Of a stretch of 64,000 bases of DNA, positions 1 through 13,600 are shown in pieces; position 1 is the first letter of the stretch, and every line of letters begins with the position of its first letter. The stretch covers positions 46,138,638 to 46,202,637 of the forward strand of contig OY997589.1 of NCBI GenBank assembly GCA_963921825.1. The letters run 5' to 3'. This stretch comes from Erodium maritimum (taxonomy: Eukaryota; Streptophyta; Magnoliopsida; Geraniales; Geraniaceae). The translations under genes and the position numbers were made by a program. The notes under the pieces are model-generated. The model saw nothing but the letters and a program-made list of their open reading frames with translations, had not been told where the DNA came from and did not search any database.

Positions 1-3000
1 TGTTTCAATCACAAACGGTCTCGGATTTGGGTTCCCAAGGTTTGTGTAAGTACTTTAATAGGCATATCTATGTGTATAAACAACTAGAGGCCCATATGAG
101 ACCTTTGAGGGACAAAAAGAACAATTTGTTACTCCTATTTATTTCTTAAATACTATAGTATGTCTAGATGAGAGAAAAACTTGTTTGGAGTCCAAATTGT
201 CTCGGATTGGGTTCCCACAGTAGCTGGGGTATTTTAATTGGAATATCTATTTGAATACACAACTAGAAGCCCATATGAATCCTTTAATGGACAAAAAGAA
301 CAATTTGTTACTCCTATTGACTTCTTAAATATTATAGTGTATGTCTAGATGAGAGGCTATTTTGTTTCAAGGCCAAATGCTCTCGAATTGAGTTTTTCCT
401 CGGTTGGTGGGGTAATTTAATAATGCCTATACAGAACTAGAGGCCCATAGGAGTCCCTTGAGGGACAAAAAGAACATTTTGTTACTCTTGGTTTCTTACA
501 TATTACAATATGTCTAGATGAAAGACTATTGTTTCAATCACAAACGGTCTCGGATTTGGGTTCCCAAGGTTTGTGTGAGTTCTTTAATAGGCATATCTAT
601 GATTATAAACAACTAGAGGCCCATATGAGTCCTTTGATGGACAAAAAGAACAATTTGTTGCTCCTGTTTATTTCTTACATACTATAGTATGTTTAGATGA
701 GAGAAAAACTTGTTTGGAGACCAAACAGTCTCGGATTGGGTTCCCACAGTAGTTGGAGTACTTTTATAGGAATATCTATTTGTATACACAACTAGAAGCC
801 CATATGAGTCCTTTAATGGACAAAAAGAACGATTTGTTACTCCTTTTGACTTCTTAAATATTATAGTGTATGTCTAGATGAGAGGCTATTTTGTGTTAAG
901 GCCAAATGGTCTAGAATTGAGTTTTTCCACGGTTGGTGGGGTACTTTAATAATGCATATACACAACTAGAGGCCCATAGGAGTCCCTTGAGGAACAAAAA
1001 GAACATTTTGTTACTCCTGGTTTCTTACATATTACAATATGTCTAGAAGAAAGACTATATTGTTTCAATCACAAACGGTCTCAGATTTGGGTTCCCAAGG
1101 TTTTTGGAAGTACTTTAATAGGCATATCTATGTGTATAAACATTTAAAGGCCAATATGAGACCTTTGAGGGACAAAAAGAACAATTTGTTACTCCTATTT
1201 ATTTCTTAAATACTATAATATTTCTAGATGAGAGAAAAACTTGTTTGGAGTCCAAATTGTCTCGGATTTGGTTCCCATAGTAGTTGGGGTATTTTAATTG
1301 GAATATCTATTTGCATACACAACTAGAAGCCCATATGAATCCTTTAATGGACAAAAAGAACAATTTGTTACTCCTATTGACTTCTTAAATATTATAGTGT
1401 ATGTCTAGATGAGAGGCTATTTTGTTTCAAGGCCAAATGCTCTCGAATTGAGTTTTTCCACGGTTGGTGGGGTAATTTAATAATGCCTATACAGAACTAG
1501 AGGCCCATAGGAGTCCCTTGAGGGACAAAAAGAACATTTTGTTACTCTTGGTTTCTTACATATTACAATATGTCTAGATGAAAGACTATATTGTTTCAAT
1601 CACAAACGGTCTCGGATTTGGGTTCCCAAGGTTTGTGTGAGTTCTTTAATAGGCATATCTATGATTATAAACAACTAGAGGCCCATATGAGTCCTTTGAT
1701 GGACAAAAAGAACAATTTGTTGCTCCTGTTTATTTCTTACATACTATAGTATGTTTAGATGAGAGAAAAACTTGTTTGGAGACCAAACAGTCTCGGATTG
1801 GGTTCCCACAGTAGTTGGAGTACTTTTATAGGAATATCTATTTGTATACACAACTATAAGCCCATATGAGTCCTTTAATGGACAAAAAGAACAATTTGTT
1901 ACTCCTATTGACTTCTTAAATATTATAGTGTATGTCTAGATGAGGGGTTATTTTGTTTGAAGCCCAAATGGTCTCGAATTGAGTTTTTCCACGGTTGGTG
2001 GGGAACTTTAATAGGCATATCAATGCCTATACACAACTAGAGGCCCATAGGAGTCCCTTGAGGAACAAAAGGAACATTTTGTTACTCCTACTTTCTTACA
2101 TATTACAATATGTCTAGATGAAAGACTATATTGTTTCAATCACAAACGGTCTCGGATTTGGGTTCCCAAGGTTTGTGGGAGTACTTTAATAGGCATATCT
2201 ATGTGTATAAACAACTAGAGGCCCATATGAGTCCTTTGATGGACAAAATGAACAATTTGTTACTCCTGTTTATTTCTTACATACTATAGTATGACTAGAT
2301 GAGAGAAAAACTTGTTTGGAGACCAAACAGTCTCGGATTGGGTTCACACAGTAGTTGGGGTACTTTAATAAGAATATCTATTTGTATACACAACTAGAAG
2401 CCCATATGAGTCCTTTAATGGGCAAAAAGAATTATTTGTTACTCCTATTGACTTCTTAAATATTATAGTGTATGTCTAGATGAGGGGTTATTTTGTTTGA
2501 AGCCCAAATGGTCTCGAATTGAGTTTTTCCACGGTTGGTGGGGAACTTTAATAGGCATATCAATGCCTATACACAACTAGAGGCACATAGGAGTCCCTTG
2601 AGGAACAAAAAGAACATTTTGTTACTCGTGTTTTCATACATATTACAATATGTCTAGATGAAAGACTACATTGTTTCAATAATAAACGGTCTCGGATTAG
2701 GCATATCTATGTGTATAAACAACTAGAGGCCCATGTGAGTCCTTTGATGGACAAAAAGAACCATTTATTAATCCTGTTTATTTCTTACATACTATAGTAT
2801 GACTAGATGAGAGAAAAACTTGTTTGGACACCAAACAGTCTCGGATTGGGTTCCCACAGTAGTTGGGGTACTTTAATACGAATATCTATTTGTATGCACA
2901 ACTATAAGCTCATATGAGTCCTTTAATGGACAAAAAGAACAATTTGTTACTCCTATTGACTTCTTAAATATTATAGTGTATGTCTAGATGAGAGGCTATT

Positions 3001-4790
3001 TTGTTTGAAGCGTAAATGGTCTCGAATTGAGTTTTTCCACGGTTGGTGGGGAACTTTAATAGGCATATCAATACCTATACACAACTAGAGGCCCATAGGA
3101 GTCCCTTGAGGAACAAAAAGAACATTTTGTTACTCCTGGTTTCTTACATATTACAATATGTCTAGAAGAAAGACTATATTGTTTCAATCACAAACGGTCT
3201 CGGATTTGGGTTCCCAAGGTTTGTGGAAGTACTTTAATAGGCATATCTATGTGTATAAACAACTAGAGGCCAATATGAGACCTTTGAGGGACAAAAAGAA
3301 CAATTTGTTACTCCTATTTATTTCTTAAATACTATAATATGTCTAGATGAGAGAAAAACTTGTTTGGAGTCCAAATTGTCTCGGATTGGGTTCCCATATT
3401 AGTTGGGGTATTTTAATTGGAATATCTATTTGCATACACAACTAGAAGCCCATATGAATCCTTTAATGGACAAAAAGAACAATTTGTTACTCCTATTGAC
3501 TTCTTAAATATTAAAGTGTATGTCTAGATGAGAGGCTATTTTGTTTCAAGGCCAAATGGACTCGAATTGAGTTTTTCCATGGTTGGTGTGGTAATTTAAT
3601 AATGCCTATACAGAACTAGAGGCCCATAGGAGTCCCTTGAGGGACAAAAAGAACATTTTGTTACTCTTGGTTTCTTACATATTACAATATGTCTAGATGA
3701 AAGACTATATTGTTTCAATCACAAACGGTCTCGGATTTGGGTTCCCAAGGTTTGTGTGAGTTCTTTAATAGGCATATCTATGATTATAAACAACTAGAGG
3801 CCCATATGAGTCCTTTGATGGACAAAAAGAACATTATGTTGCTCCTGTTTATTTCTTACATACTATAGTATGTCTAGATGAGAGAAAAACTTGTTTGGGG
3901 ACCAAACAGTCTCGGATTCGGTTCCTACAGTAGTTGGGTACTTTAATTGGAATATCTATTTGTATACACAACTTAGAGCCAATTGTAGTCCTTTAATGGG
4001 CAAAAAGAACAATTTGTTACTCCTATTGATTTTTAAAATATTATAGTGTATGTCTAAATGAGAGGCTATTTTGTTTTAAGCCCAAATGGTCTCGAATTGA
4101 GTTTTTCCACGATTGGTGGGGTACTTTAATGGGCATATCAATGCCTATACACAACTAGAGGCCCATAGGAGTCCCTTGAGGAACAAAAAGAACATTTTGT
4201 TACTCCTGCTTTCTTACATATTACAATATGTCTAGATGAAAGACTATATTATTTCAATCACAAACGGTCTCGGATTTGGGTTCCCAAGGTTTGTGTGAGT
4301 TATTTAATAGGCATATCTATGATTATAAACAACTAGAGGCTCATATGAGTCCTTTGATGGACAAAAAGAACAATATGTTACTCCTGTTTATTTCTTACAT
4401 GCTATAGTATGTCTAGATGAGAGAAAAACTTGTTTGGAGACCAAACAGTCTCTGATTGGGATCCCACAGTAGTTGGGTACTTTAATAGGCATATCTATTT
4501 GTATACACAACTTAGAAGCCCATTTGAGACCTTTAATGGACAAAAGAACAATTTATTACTCCTATTGATTTCTTAAATATTATAGTGTATGTCTAAATGA
4601 GAGGCTATTTTTTTTTAAGCCCAAATGGTCTCGAATTGAGTTTTTCCACGATTGGTGGGGGTACTTTAATGAGCATATCAATGCCTATACACAACTAGAG
4701 GCCCATAGGAGTCCCTTGAGGAACAAAAAGAACATTTTGTTACTCCTGGTTTCTTACATATTACAATATGTCCAGATGAAAGAATATAAT
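1..4790. repeat. Satellite subarray S1: A-B-C trimer higher-order repeat
   Basis: Tandem head-to-tail satellite. Class A, B and C monomers start at 19, 200 and 381, and the next A starts at 548, so the monomers are 181, 181 and 167 bp and the trimer is about 530 bp. The next A monomers start at 1079 and about 1609. Two trimer versions alternate: one has a C monomer reading CCTATACAGAACTAG (about 426 and 1486), the other an A monomer reading TATCTATGATTATAAAC (about 590 and 1650). This makes a double unit of about 1060 bp, which reappears near 3180-4250. No open reading frame of note; the array looks non-coding. Confidence 0.95.
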
Positions 4791-7700
4791 TGTTTCAATC
4801 ACAAACGGTCTCGGATTTGGGTTCCCAAGGTTTGTGGGAGTACTTTAATAGGCATATCTATGTGTATAAACAACTAGAGGCCCATATGAGTCCTTTGATG
4901 GACAAAAAGAACAATTTGTTACTCCTGTTTATTTCTTACATACTATAGTATGTCTAGATGAGAGAAAAACTTGTTTGGAGACCAAACAGTCTCGGATTGG
5001 GTTCCCACAGTTGGTTGGGTACTTTAATAGTTGTATCTATTTGTGTATAAGCCCATATGAGTCCTTTAATGGACAAAAAGAACAATTTGTTACTCCCATT
5101 GACTTCTTAAATATTATAGTGTATGTCTAGGTGAGAGGCTATTTTGTTTGAAGCCTAAATGGTCTCGAATTGAGTTTCTCCACGGTTGGTGGGGAAATTT
5201 AAAAGGTATATAAATGTCTATACACAACTAAAGGCCCATGTGAGTCCTTCGAGGGAAAAAAAGAAAAATTTGTTACTTTAAATGCCTATAGTATGTCTAG
5301 ATGATAGAGAAACTTGATTGGAGCCCAAATAGTCTCGGATTAGGTTCCCACGGTAGGCGGGGTACTTTAATATGGATCTCTATGCATATACACAACTAGA
5401 AGCTCATGCGAGTCCTTTGAGGGACAAAAGGATCAACCTGTTACTCTTACTCATTTCTGACATACTATAGTGTATGTCTAGATGAGAGGCTATTTTGTTT
5501 GAAGCCCAAAGGTCACGGATTGAGTTTTTCAGCGGTTGGTATGGTACTTTAATAGGCACAATGTCTATACACAACTACAGGCCCATAGAAGTCCCTTTAG
5601 GGACAAAAAGAACATTTTGTTACTCCTGGTTTCTTATATACTACAATACGTCTAGATGAAAGGATATATTGTTTACATCACCAACGATCTCGGATTTGGG
5701 TTCCCAAGGTTTGTGGGAGTACTTTAATAGGCGTATCTATGTGTATAAACAACTAGAGGCCCATATGAGTCCTTTGAGAGACAAAAAGAACAATTTGTTA
5801 CTCCTATTGACTTCTTAAATATTATAGTGTATGTCTAGATGAGAGGCTATTTTGTTTGAAGCCTAAATGGTCTCGAATTGAGTTTTTCCACGGTTGGTGG
5901 GGAACTTTAAAAGGCATATAAATGTCTATACACAACTAAAGGCCCATGTGAGTCCTTTGAGGGACAAAAGGATCAACCTGTTACTCTTACTCATTTCTGA
6001 CATACTATAGTGTATGTCTAGATGAGAGGCTATTTTGTTTGAAGCCCAAAGGTCACGGATTGAGTTTTTCAGCGGTTGGTATGGTACTTTAATAGGCACA
6101 ATGTCTATACACAACTACAGGCCCATAGAAGTCCCTTTAGGGACAAAAAGAACATTTTGTTACTCCTGGTTTCTTATATACTACAATATGTCTAGATGAA
6201 AGACTATATTGTTTCAATCAAAAACGGTCTCGGATTTGGGTTCCCAAGGTTTGTGGGAGTACTTTAATAGGCATATCTATGTGTATAAACAACTAGAGGC
6301 CCATATGAGTCCTTTGAGGGACAAAAAGAACAATTTGATAAACCTATTGATTTATTAGTTGGGTACTTTAATAGGCATATCTATTTCTATATGTTACTCC
6401 TTTAATAGGCATACTTTAATGAGCATATCAATGCCTATACACAACTAGAGGGCCATAGGAGTCCCTTAAGGAGCAAAAAGAACGTTTTGTTTCTCCTGGT
6501 TTCTTACATATTACAATATGTATAGATGAAAGACTATATTGTTTCAATCACAGTCGGTCTCGGATTTGGGTTCCCAAGGTTTGTGGGAGTACTTTGATAG
6601 GCATATCTATGTGTATAAACAACTAGAGGCCCATATGAGTCCTTTGAGGACAAAAAGAACAATTTGTTACTCCTATTTATTTCTTAAGTACTATAGTATG
6701 TCAAGTTAAGAGAAAAACTTGTTTGGAGTCCAAATTGTCTCGGATTGGGTTCCCACAGTAGTTGGGGGTACTTTAATAGGAATATCTATTTGTATACACA
6801 ACTAGAAGCCCATATGAGTCCTTTAATGGACAAAAGAACAATTTGTTACTCCTATTGACTTCTTAAATATTATAGTGTATGTTTAGATGAGAGGCTATTT
6901 TTTTTGAAGCCCAAAGGTCACGGATTGAGTTTTTCAGCGGTTGGTGTGGTACTATAATAGGCACAATGTCTATACACAACTAGAGGCCCGTAGGAGTACC
7001 TTTATTGACAAAAAGAACATTTTGTTCCTCCTGGTTTCTTACATACTACAATACGTCTAGATGAAAGACTATATTTTTTACATCACCAACCGGCTCGGAT
7101 TTGGGTTCCCAAGGTTTGTGGGAGTACTTTAATAGGCATATCTATGTGTATAAACAACTAGAGGCCCATATGAGTCCTTAGAGAGACAAAAAGAACAATT
7201 TGTTACTCCTATTTATTTCTTACATACTATAGTATGTCTAGATGAGAGAAAAACTTGTTTGGAAACCAAACAGTCTCGGATTGGGTTCCCACAGTAGTTG
7301 GGGTACTTTAATGGGAATATCTATTTCTATACACAACTAGAAGCCCATATGAGTCCTTTAATGGACAAAAAGAACAATTTGTTACTCCTATTGACTTCTT
7401 AAATATTATAGTGTATGTTTATATGAGAGGCTATTTTTTTTGAAGCCCACACGGTCCTGGATTGAGTTTTTCAACGGTTGGTGTGGTACTTTAATAGGCA
7501 CAATGTCTATACACAACTAGAGGCCCATAGGAGTCCCTTTAGGGACAAAAAGAACATTTTGTTACTCCTGGTTTCTTACATACTACAATACCTCTAGATG
7601 AAAGACTATATTTTTTACATCACCAACGGTCTCAGATTTGGGTTCCCAAGGTTTGTGGGAGTACTTTAATAGGCATATCTATGTGTATAAACAACTAGAG

Positions 7701-10610
7701 GCCCATATGAGTCCTTTGATGGACAAAAAGAACAATTTGTTACTCCTGTTTATTTCTTACATACTATAGTATGTCTAGAAGAGAGAAAAACTTGTTTGGA
7801 GACCAAACAGTCTCGGATTGGGTTCCCACAATTGGTTGGGTACTTTAGTAGTTGTATATATTTGTGTATAAGCCCATATGAGTCCTTTAATTGACAAAAA
7901 GAACAATTTGTTACTCCTATTGACTTCTTAAATATTATAGTGTATGTCTAGATGAGAGGCTATTTTGTTTGAAGCCTAAATGGTCTCGAATTGAGTTTTT
8001 CCACGGTTGGTGGGGAACTTTAAAAGGCATATTAGATTCCCACGGTAGGCGGGGTACTTTAATATGGATCTCTATGAATATACACAACTAGAAGCTCATG
8101 CGAGTCCTTTGAGGGACAAAAGGATCAACCTGTTACTCTTACTCATTTCTGACATACTATATTGTATGTCTAGATGAGAGGCTATTTTGTTTGAAACCCA
8201 AAGGTCACGGATTGAGTTTTTCAGCGGTTGGTGTGGTACTTTAATAGGCACAATGTCTATACACAACTACAGGCCCATAGAAGTCCCTTTAGGGACAAAA
8301 AGAACATTTTGTTACTCCTGGTTTCTTATATACTACAATACGTCTAGATGAAAGAATATATTGTTTACATCACCAACGATCTCGGATTCGGGTTCCCAAG
8401 GTTTGTGGGAGTACTTTAATAGGCATATCTATGTGTATAAACAACTAGAGGCCCATATGAGTCCATTGAGAGACAAAAAGAACAATTTGTTACTCCTATT
8501 TATTTCTTACATACTATAGTATGTCTAGATGAGAGAAAAACTTGTCTGGAGACCAAACAGTTACGGATTGGGTTCCCACAGTAGCTGGGGTACTTTAATA
8601 GGAATATCTATTTGTATACACAACTAGAAGCCCATATGAGTCCTTTAATGGACAAAAAGAACAATTTATTACTCCTATTGACTTCTTAAATATTATAGTG
8701 TATGTCTAGATGAGAGGCTATTTTGTTTGAAGCCCAAACGGTCTCGAATTGAGTATTTGAACGGTTGGTGTGGTACTTTAATAAGCACAATGTCTATACA
8801 CAACTAGAGGCCCATAGGAGTACCTTTACGGAAAAAAGAATATTTTGTTACTCTTGGTTTCTTACATACTACAATACGTCTAGATGAAAGACTGTATTTT
8901 TTACATCACCAACGGTCTCGGATTTGGGTTCCCAAGGTTTGAGGGAGTACTTTAATAGGCATATCTATGTGTATAAACAACTAGAGGCCCATATGAGTCC
9001 TTAGAGAGACAAAAAGAACAATTTGTTACTCCTATTTATTTCGTACATACTATAGTATATCTAGATGAGAGAAAAACTTGTTTGGAAACCAAACAGTCTC
9101 GGATTGGGTTCCCACAGTAGTTTGGGTACTTTAATGGGAATATCTATTTGTATACAAAACTAGAAGCCCATATGAGTCCTTTAATGGACAAAAAAAATAA
9201 TTTGTTACTCCTATTGACTTCTTAAATATTATAGTGTATGTTTAGATGAGAGGCTATTTTGTTTGAAGCCCGAACGGTCTCGGATTGAGTTTTTCAGCGG
9301 TTGGTGTGGTACTTTAATAGGCACAATGTCTATACACAACTAGAGGCCCATAGGAGTCCCTTTAGGGACAAAAAGAACATTTTGTTACTCCTAGTTTCTT
9401 ACATACTACAATACCTCTAGATGAAAGACGATATTTGTTACATCACCAACGGTCTCAGATTTGGGTTCCCAAGGTTTGTGGGAGTACTTTAATAGGCATA
9501 TCTATGTGTATAAACAACTAGAGGCCCATATGAGTCCTTTGATGGACAAAAAGAACAATTTGTTACTCCTGTTTATTTCTTACATACTATAGTATGTCTA
9601 GATGAGAGAAAAACTTGTTTGGAGACCAAACAGTCTCGGATTGGGTTCCCACAGTTGGTTGGGTACTTTAATAGTTGTATCTATTTGTGTATAAGCCCAT
9701 ATGAGTCCTTTAATGGACAAAAAGAACAATTTGTTACTCCTATTGACTTCTTAAATATTATAGTGTATGTCTAGATGAGAGGCTATTTTGTTTGAAGCCT
9801 AAATGGTCTCGAATTGAGTTTTTCCACGGTTGGTGGGGAAATTTAAAAGGTATATAAATGTCTATACACAACTAAAGGCCCATGTGAGTCCTTTGAGGGA
9901 AAAAAAGAACAATTTGTTACTCCTATTTATTTCTTACATACTATAGTATGTCTAGATGATAGAGAAACTTGATTTGAGCCCAAATAGTCTCGGATTAGGT
10001 TCCCACGGTAGGCGGGGTACTTTAATATGGATCTCTATGCATATACACAACTAGAAGTTCATGCGAGTCCTTTGAGGGACAAAAGGATCAATCTGTTACT
10101 CCTACTCAATTCTGACATACTATAGTGTATATCCAGATGAGAGGTTATTTTGTTTGAAGCCCAAAGGTCTTGTATTGAGTTTTTCAGCGGTTGGTATGGT
10201 ACTTTAATAGGCACAATGTCTATACACAACTACAGGCCCATAGAAGTCCCTTTAGGGACAAAAAAAACATTTTGTTACTCCTGGTTTCTTATATACTACG
10301 ATACGTCTAGATGAAAGGATATATTGTTTACATCACCAACGATCTCGGATTTGGGTTCCCAAGGTTTGTGGGTGTACTTTAATAGGCATATCTATGTGTA
10401 TAAACAACTAGAGGCCCATATGAGTCCTTTGATGGACAAAAAGAACAATTTGTTACTCCTGTTTATTTCTTACATACTATAGTATGTCTAGATGAGAGAA
10501 AAACTTGTTTGGAGACCAAACAGTTTCGGATTGGGTTCCCACAGTTGGTTGGGTACTTTAATAGTTGTATCTATTTGTGTATAAGCCCATATGAGTCCTT
10601 TAATGGACAA
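4791..10610. repeat. Satellite subarray S2: A-B-C array with derived monomer classes
   Basis: The same satellite, but with extra monomer classes between the A-B-C units. A D class (for example from about 5330) starts TCTCGGATTAGGTTCCCACG, carries GGTAGGCGGGGTAC and ends near GGATCAACCTG. It is followed by a C-derived class (C') starting TCACGGATTGAGTTTTTCAG. A shortened B class at about 5011, 7830, 9655 and 10550 has TTGGTTGGGTAC and lacks the CACAACTAGAAG stretch. Several monomers are internal hybrids, such as an A 5' half joined to a B 3' half at about 5781-5870. No coding or RNA gene is seen; short frames such as the minus-strand one at 5926-6114 are repeat by-products. Confidence 0.93.
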
Positions 10611-13600
10611 AAAGAACAATTTGTTACTCCTATTGACTTCTTAAATATTATAGTGTATGTCTAGATGAGAGGCTATTTTGTTTGAAGCCTAAATGGTCTC
10701 GAATTGAGTTTTTCCACGGTTGGTCGGCAAATTTAAAAGGTATATAAGTGTCTATACACAACTAAAGGCCCATGTGAGTCCTTCGAGGGAAAAAAAACAA
10801 TTTGTTACTTTAAATGTCTATAGTATGTCTAGATGATAGAGAAACTTGATTGGAGCCCAAATAGTCTCGGATTAGGTTCCCACGGTAGGCGGGGTACTTT
10901 AATATGGATCTCTATGCATATACACAACTAGAAGCTCATGCGAGTCCTTTGAGGGACAAAAGGATCAATCTGTTACTCCTGCTGATTTTCTGACATACTA
11001 TAGTGTATGTCTACATGAGAGGCTATTTTGTTTGAAGCCCAAAGGTCACGGATTGAGTTTTTCAGCGGTTGGTATGGTACTTTAATAGGCACAATGTCTA
11101 TACACAACTACAGGCCCATAGAAGTCCCTTTAGAGACAAAAAGAACATTTTGTTACTCCTGGTTTCTTATATACTACAATACGTCTAGATGAAAGGATAT
11201 ATTGTTTACATCACCAACGATCTCGGATTTGGGTTCCCAAGGTTTGTGGGAGTACTTTAATAGGCATATCTATGTGTATAAACAAATAGAGGCCCATATG
11301 AGTCCTTTGAGAGACAAAAAGAACAATTTGTTACTCCTATTTATTTCTTATATACAATAGTATGTCTAGATGATAGAAAAACTTGTTTGGAGACCAAACA
11401 GTTTCGGATTGGGTTCCCACAGTAGTTGGGGTACTTTAATAGGAATATCTATTTGTATACACAACTAGAAGCCCATATGAGTCCTTTAATGGACAAAAAG
11501 AACAATTTGTTACTCCTATTGACTTCTTAAATATTATAGTGTATGTCTAGATGAGAGGCTATTTTGTTTGAAGCCCAAACGGTCTTGGATTGAGTTTTTC
11601 AACGGTTGGTGTGGTACTTTAATAAGCACAATGTCTATACACAACTAGAGGCCCATAGGAGTCCCTTTAGGGAAAAAAGAACATTTTGTTACTCCTGATT
11701 TCTTACATTCTACAATACGTCTAGATGAAAGACTGTATTTTTTACATCACCTACGGTCTCGGATTTGGGTTCCCAAGGTTTGTGGGAGTACTTTAATAGG
11801 CATATCTATGTGTATAAACAACTAGAGGCCCATATGAGTCCTTTGATGGACAAAAAGAACAATTTGTTACTCCTGTTTATTTCTTACATACTATAGTATG
11901 TCTAGATGAGAGAAAAACTTGTTTGGAGACCAAACAGTCTCGGATTGGGTTCCCACAGTTGGTTGGGTACTTTAATAGTTGTATCTATTTGTGTATAAGC
12001 CCATATGAGTCCTTTAATGGACAAAAAGAACAATTTGTTACTCCCATTGACTTCTTAAATATTATAGTGTATGTCTAGGTGAGAGGCTATTTTGTTTGAA
12101 GCCTAAATGGTCTCGAATTGAGTTTCTCCACGGTTGGTGGGGAAATTTAAAAGGTATATAAATGTCTATACACAACTAAAGGCCCATGTGAGTCCTTCGA
12201 GGGAAAAAAAGAAAAATTTGTTACTTTAAATGCCTATAGTATGTCTAGATGATAGAGAAACTTGATTGGAGCCCAAATAGTCTCGGATTAGGTTCCCACG
12301 GTAGGCGGGGTACTTTAATATGGATCTCTATGCATATACACAACTAGAAGCTCATGCGAGTCCTTTGAGGGACAAAAGGATCAACCTGTTACTCTTACTC
12401 ATTTCTGACATACTATAGTGTATGTCTAGATGAGAGGCTATTTTGTTTGAAGCCCAAAGGTCACGGATTGAGTTTTTCAGCGGTTGGTATGGTACTTTAA
12501 TAGGCACAATGTCTATACACAACTACAGGCCCATAGAAGTCCCTTTAGGGACAAAAAGAACATTTTGTTACTCCTGGTTTCTTATATACTACAATACGTC
12601 TAGATGAAAGGATATATTGTTTACATCACCAACGATCTCGGATTTGGGTTCCCAAGGTTTGTGGGAGTACTTTAATAGGCGTATCTATGTGTATAAACAA
12701 CTAGAGGCCCATATGAGTCCTTTGAGAGACAAAAAGAACAATTTGTTACTCCTATTGACTTCTTAAATATTATAGTGTATGTCTAGATGAGAGGCTATTT
12801 TGTTTGAAGCCTAAATGGTCTCGAATTGAGTTTTTCCACGGTTGGTGGGCAAATTTAAAAGGTATATAAGTGTCTATACACAACTAAAGGCCCATGTGAG
12901 TCCTTCGAGGGAAAAAAAAACAATTTGTTACTTTAAATGTCTATAGTATGTCTAGATGATAGAGAAACTTGATTGGAGCCCAAATAGTCTCGGATTAGGT
13001 TCCCACGGTAGGCGGGGTACTTTAATATGGATCTCTATGCATATACACAACTAGAAGCTCATGCGAGTCCTTTGAGGGACAAAAGGATCAATCTGTTACT
13101 CCTACTGATTTTCTGACATACTATAGTGTATGTCTACATGAGAGGCTATTTTGTTTGAAGCCCAAAGGTCACGGATTGAGTTTTTCAGCGGTTGGTATGG
13201 TACTTTAATAGGCACAATGTCTATACACAACTACAGGCCCATAGAAGTCCCTTTAGAGACAAAAAGAACATTTTGTTACTCCTGGTTTCTTATATACTAC
13301 AATACGTCTAGATGAAAGGATATATTGTTTACATCACCAACGATCTCGGATTTGGGTTCCCAAGGTTTGTGGGAGTACTTTAATAGGCATATCTATGTGT
13401 ATAAACAAATAGAGGCCCATATGAGTCCTTTGAGAGACAAAAAGAACAATTTGTTACTCCTATTTATTTCTTATATACAATAGTATGTCTAGATGATAGA
13501 AAAACTTGTTTGGAGACCAAACAGTTTCGGATTGGGTTCCCACAGTAGTTGGGGTACTTTAATAGGAATATCTATTTGTATACACAACTAGAAGCCCATA

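Noticed and set aside
5926-6114. Open frames read from satellite (also 15161-15343, 17960-18172, 40788-41003, 43609-43830, 50250-50480, 51500-51706, 56186-56408)
   Set aside because: They lie across tandem monomers, are not kept open in sister copies, and have no domain character; several use repeat words such as SPLR and AYTQLEAH simply because the monomer is repeated.
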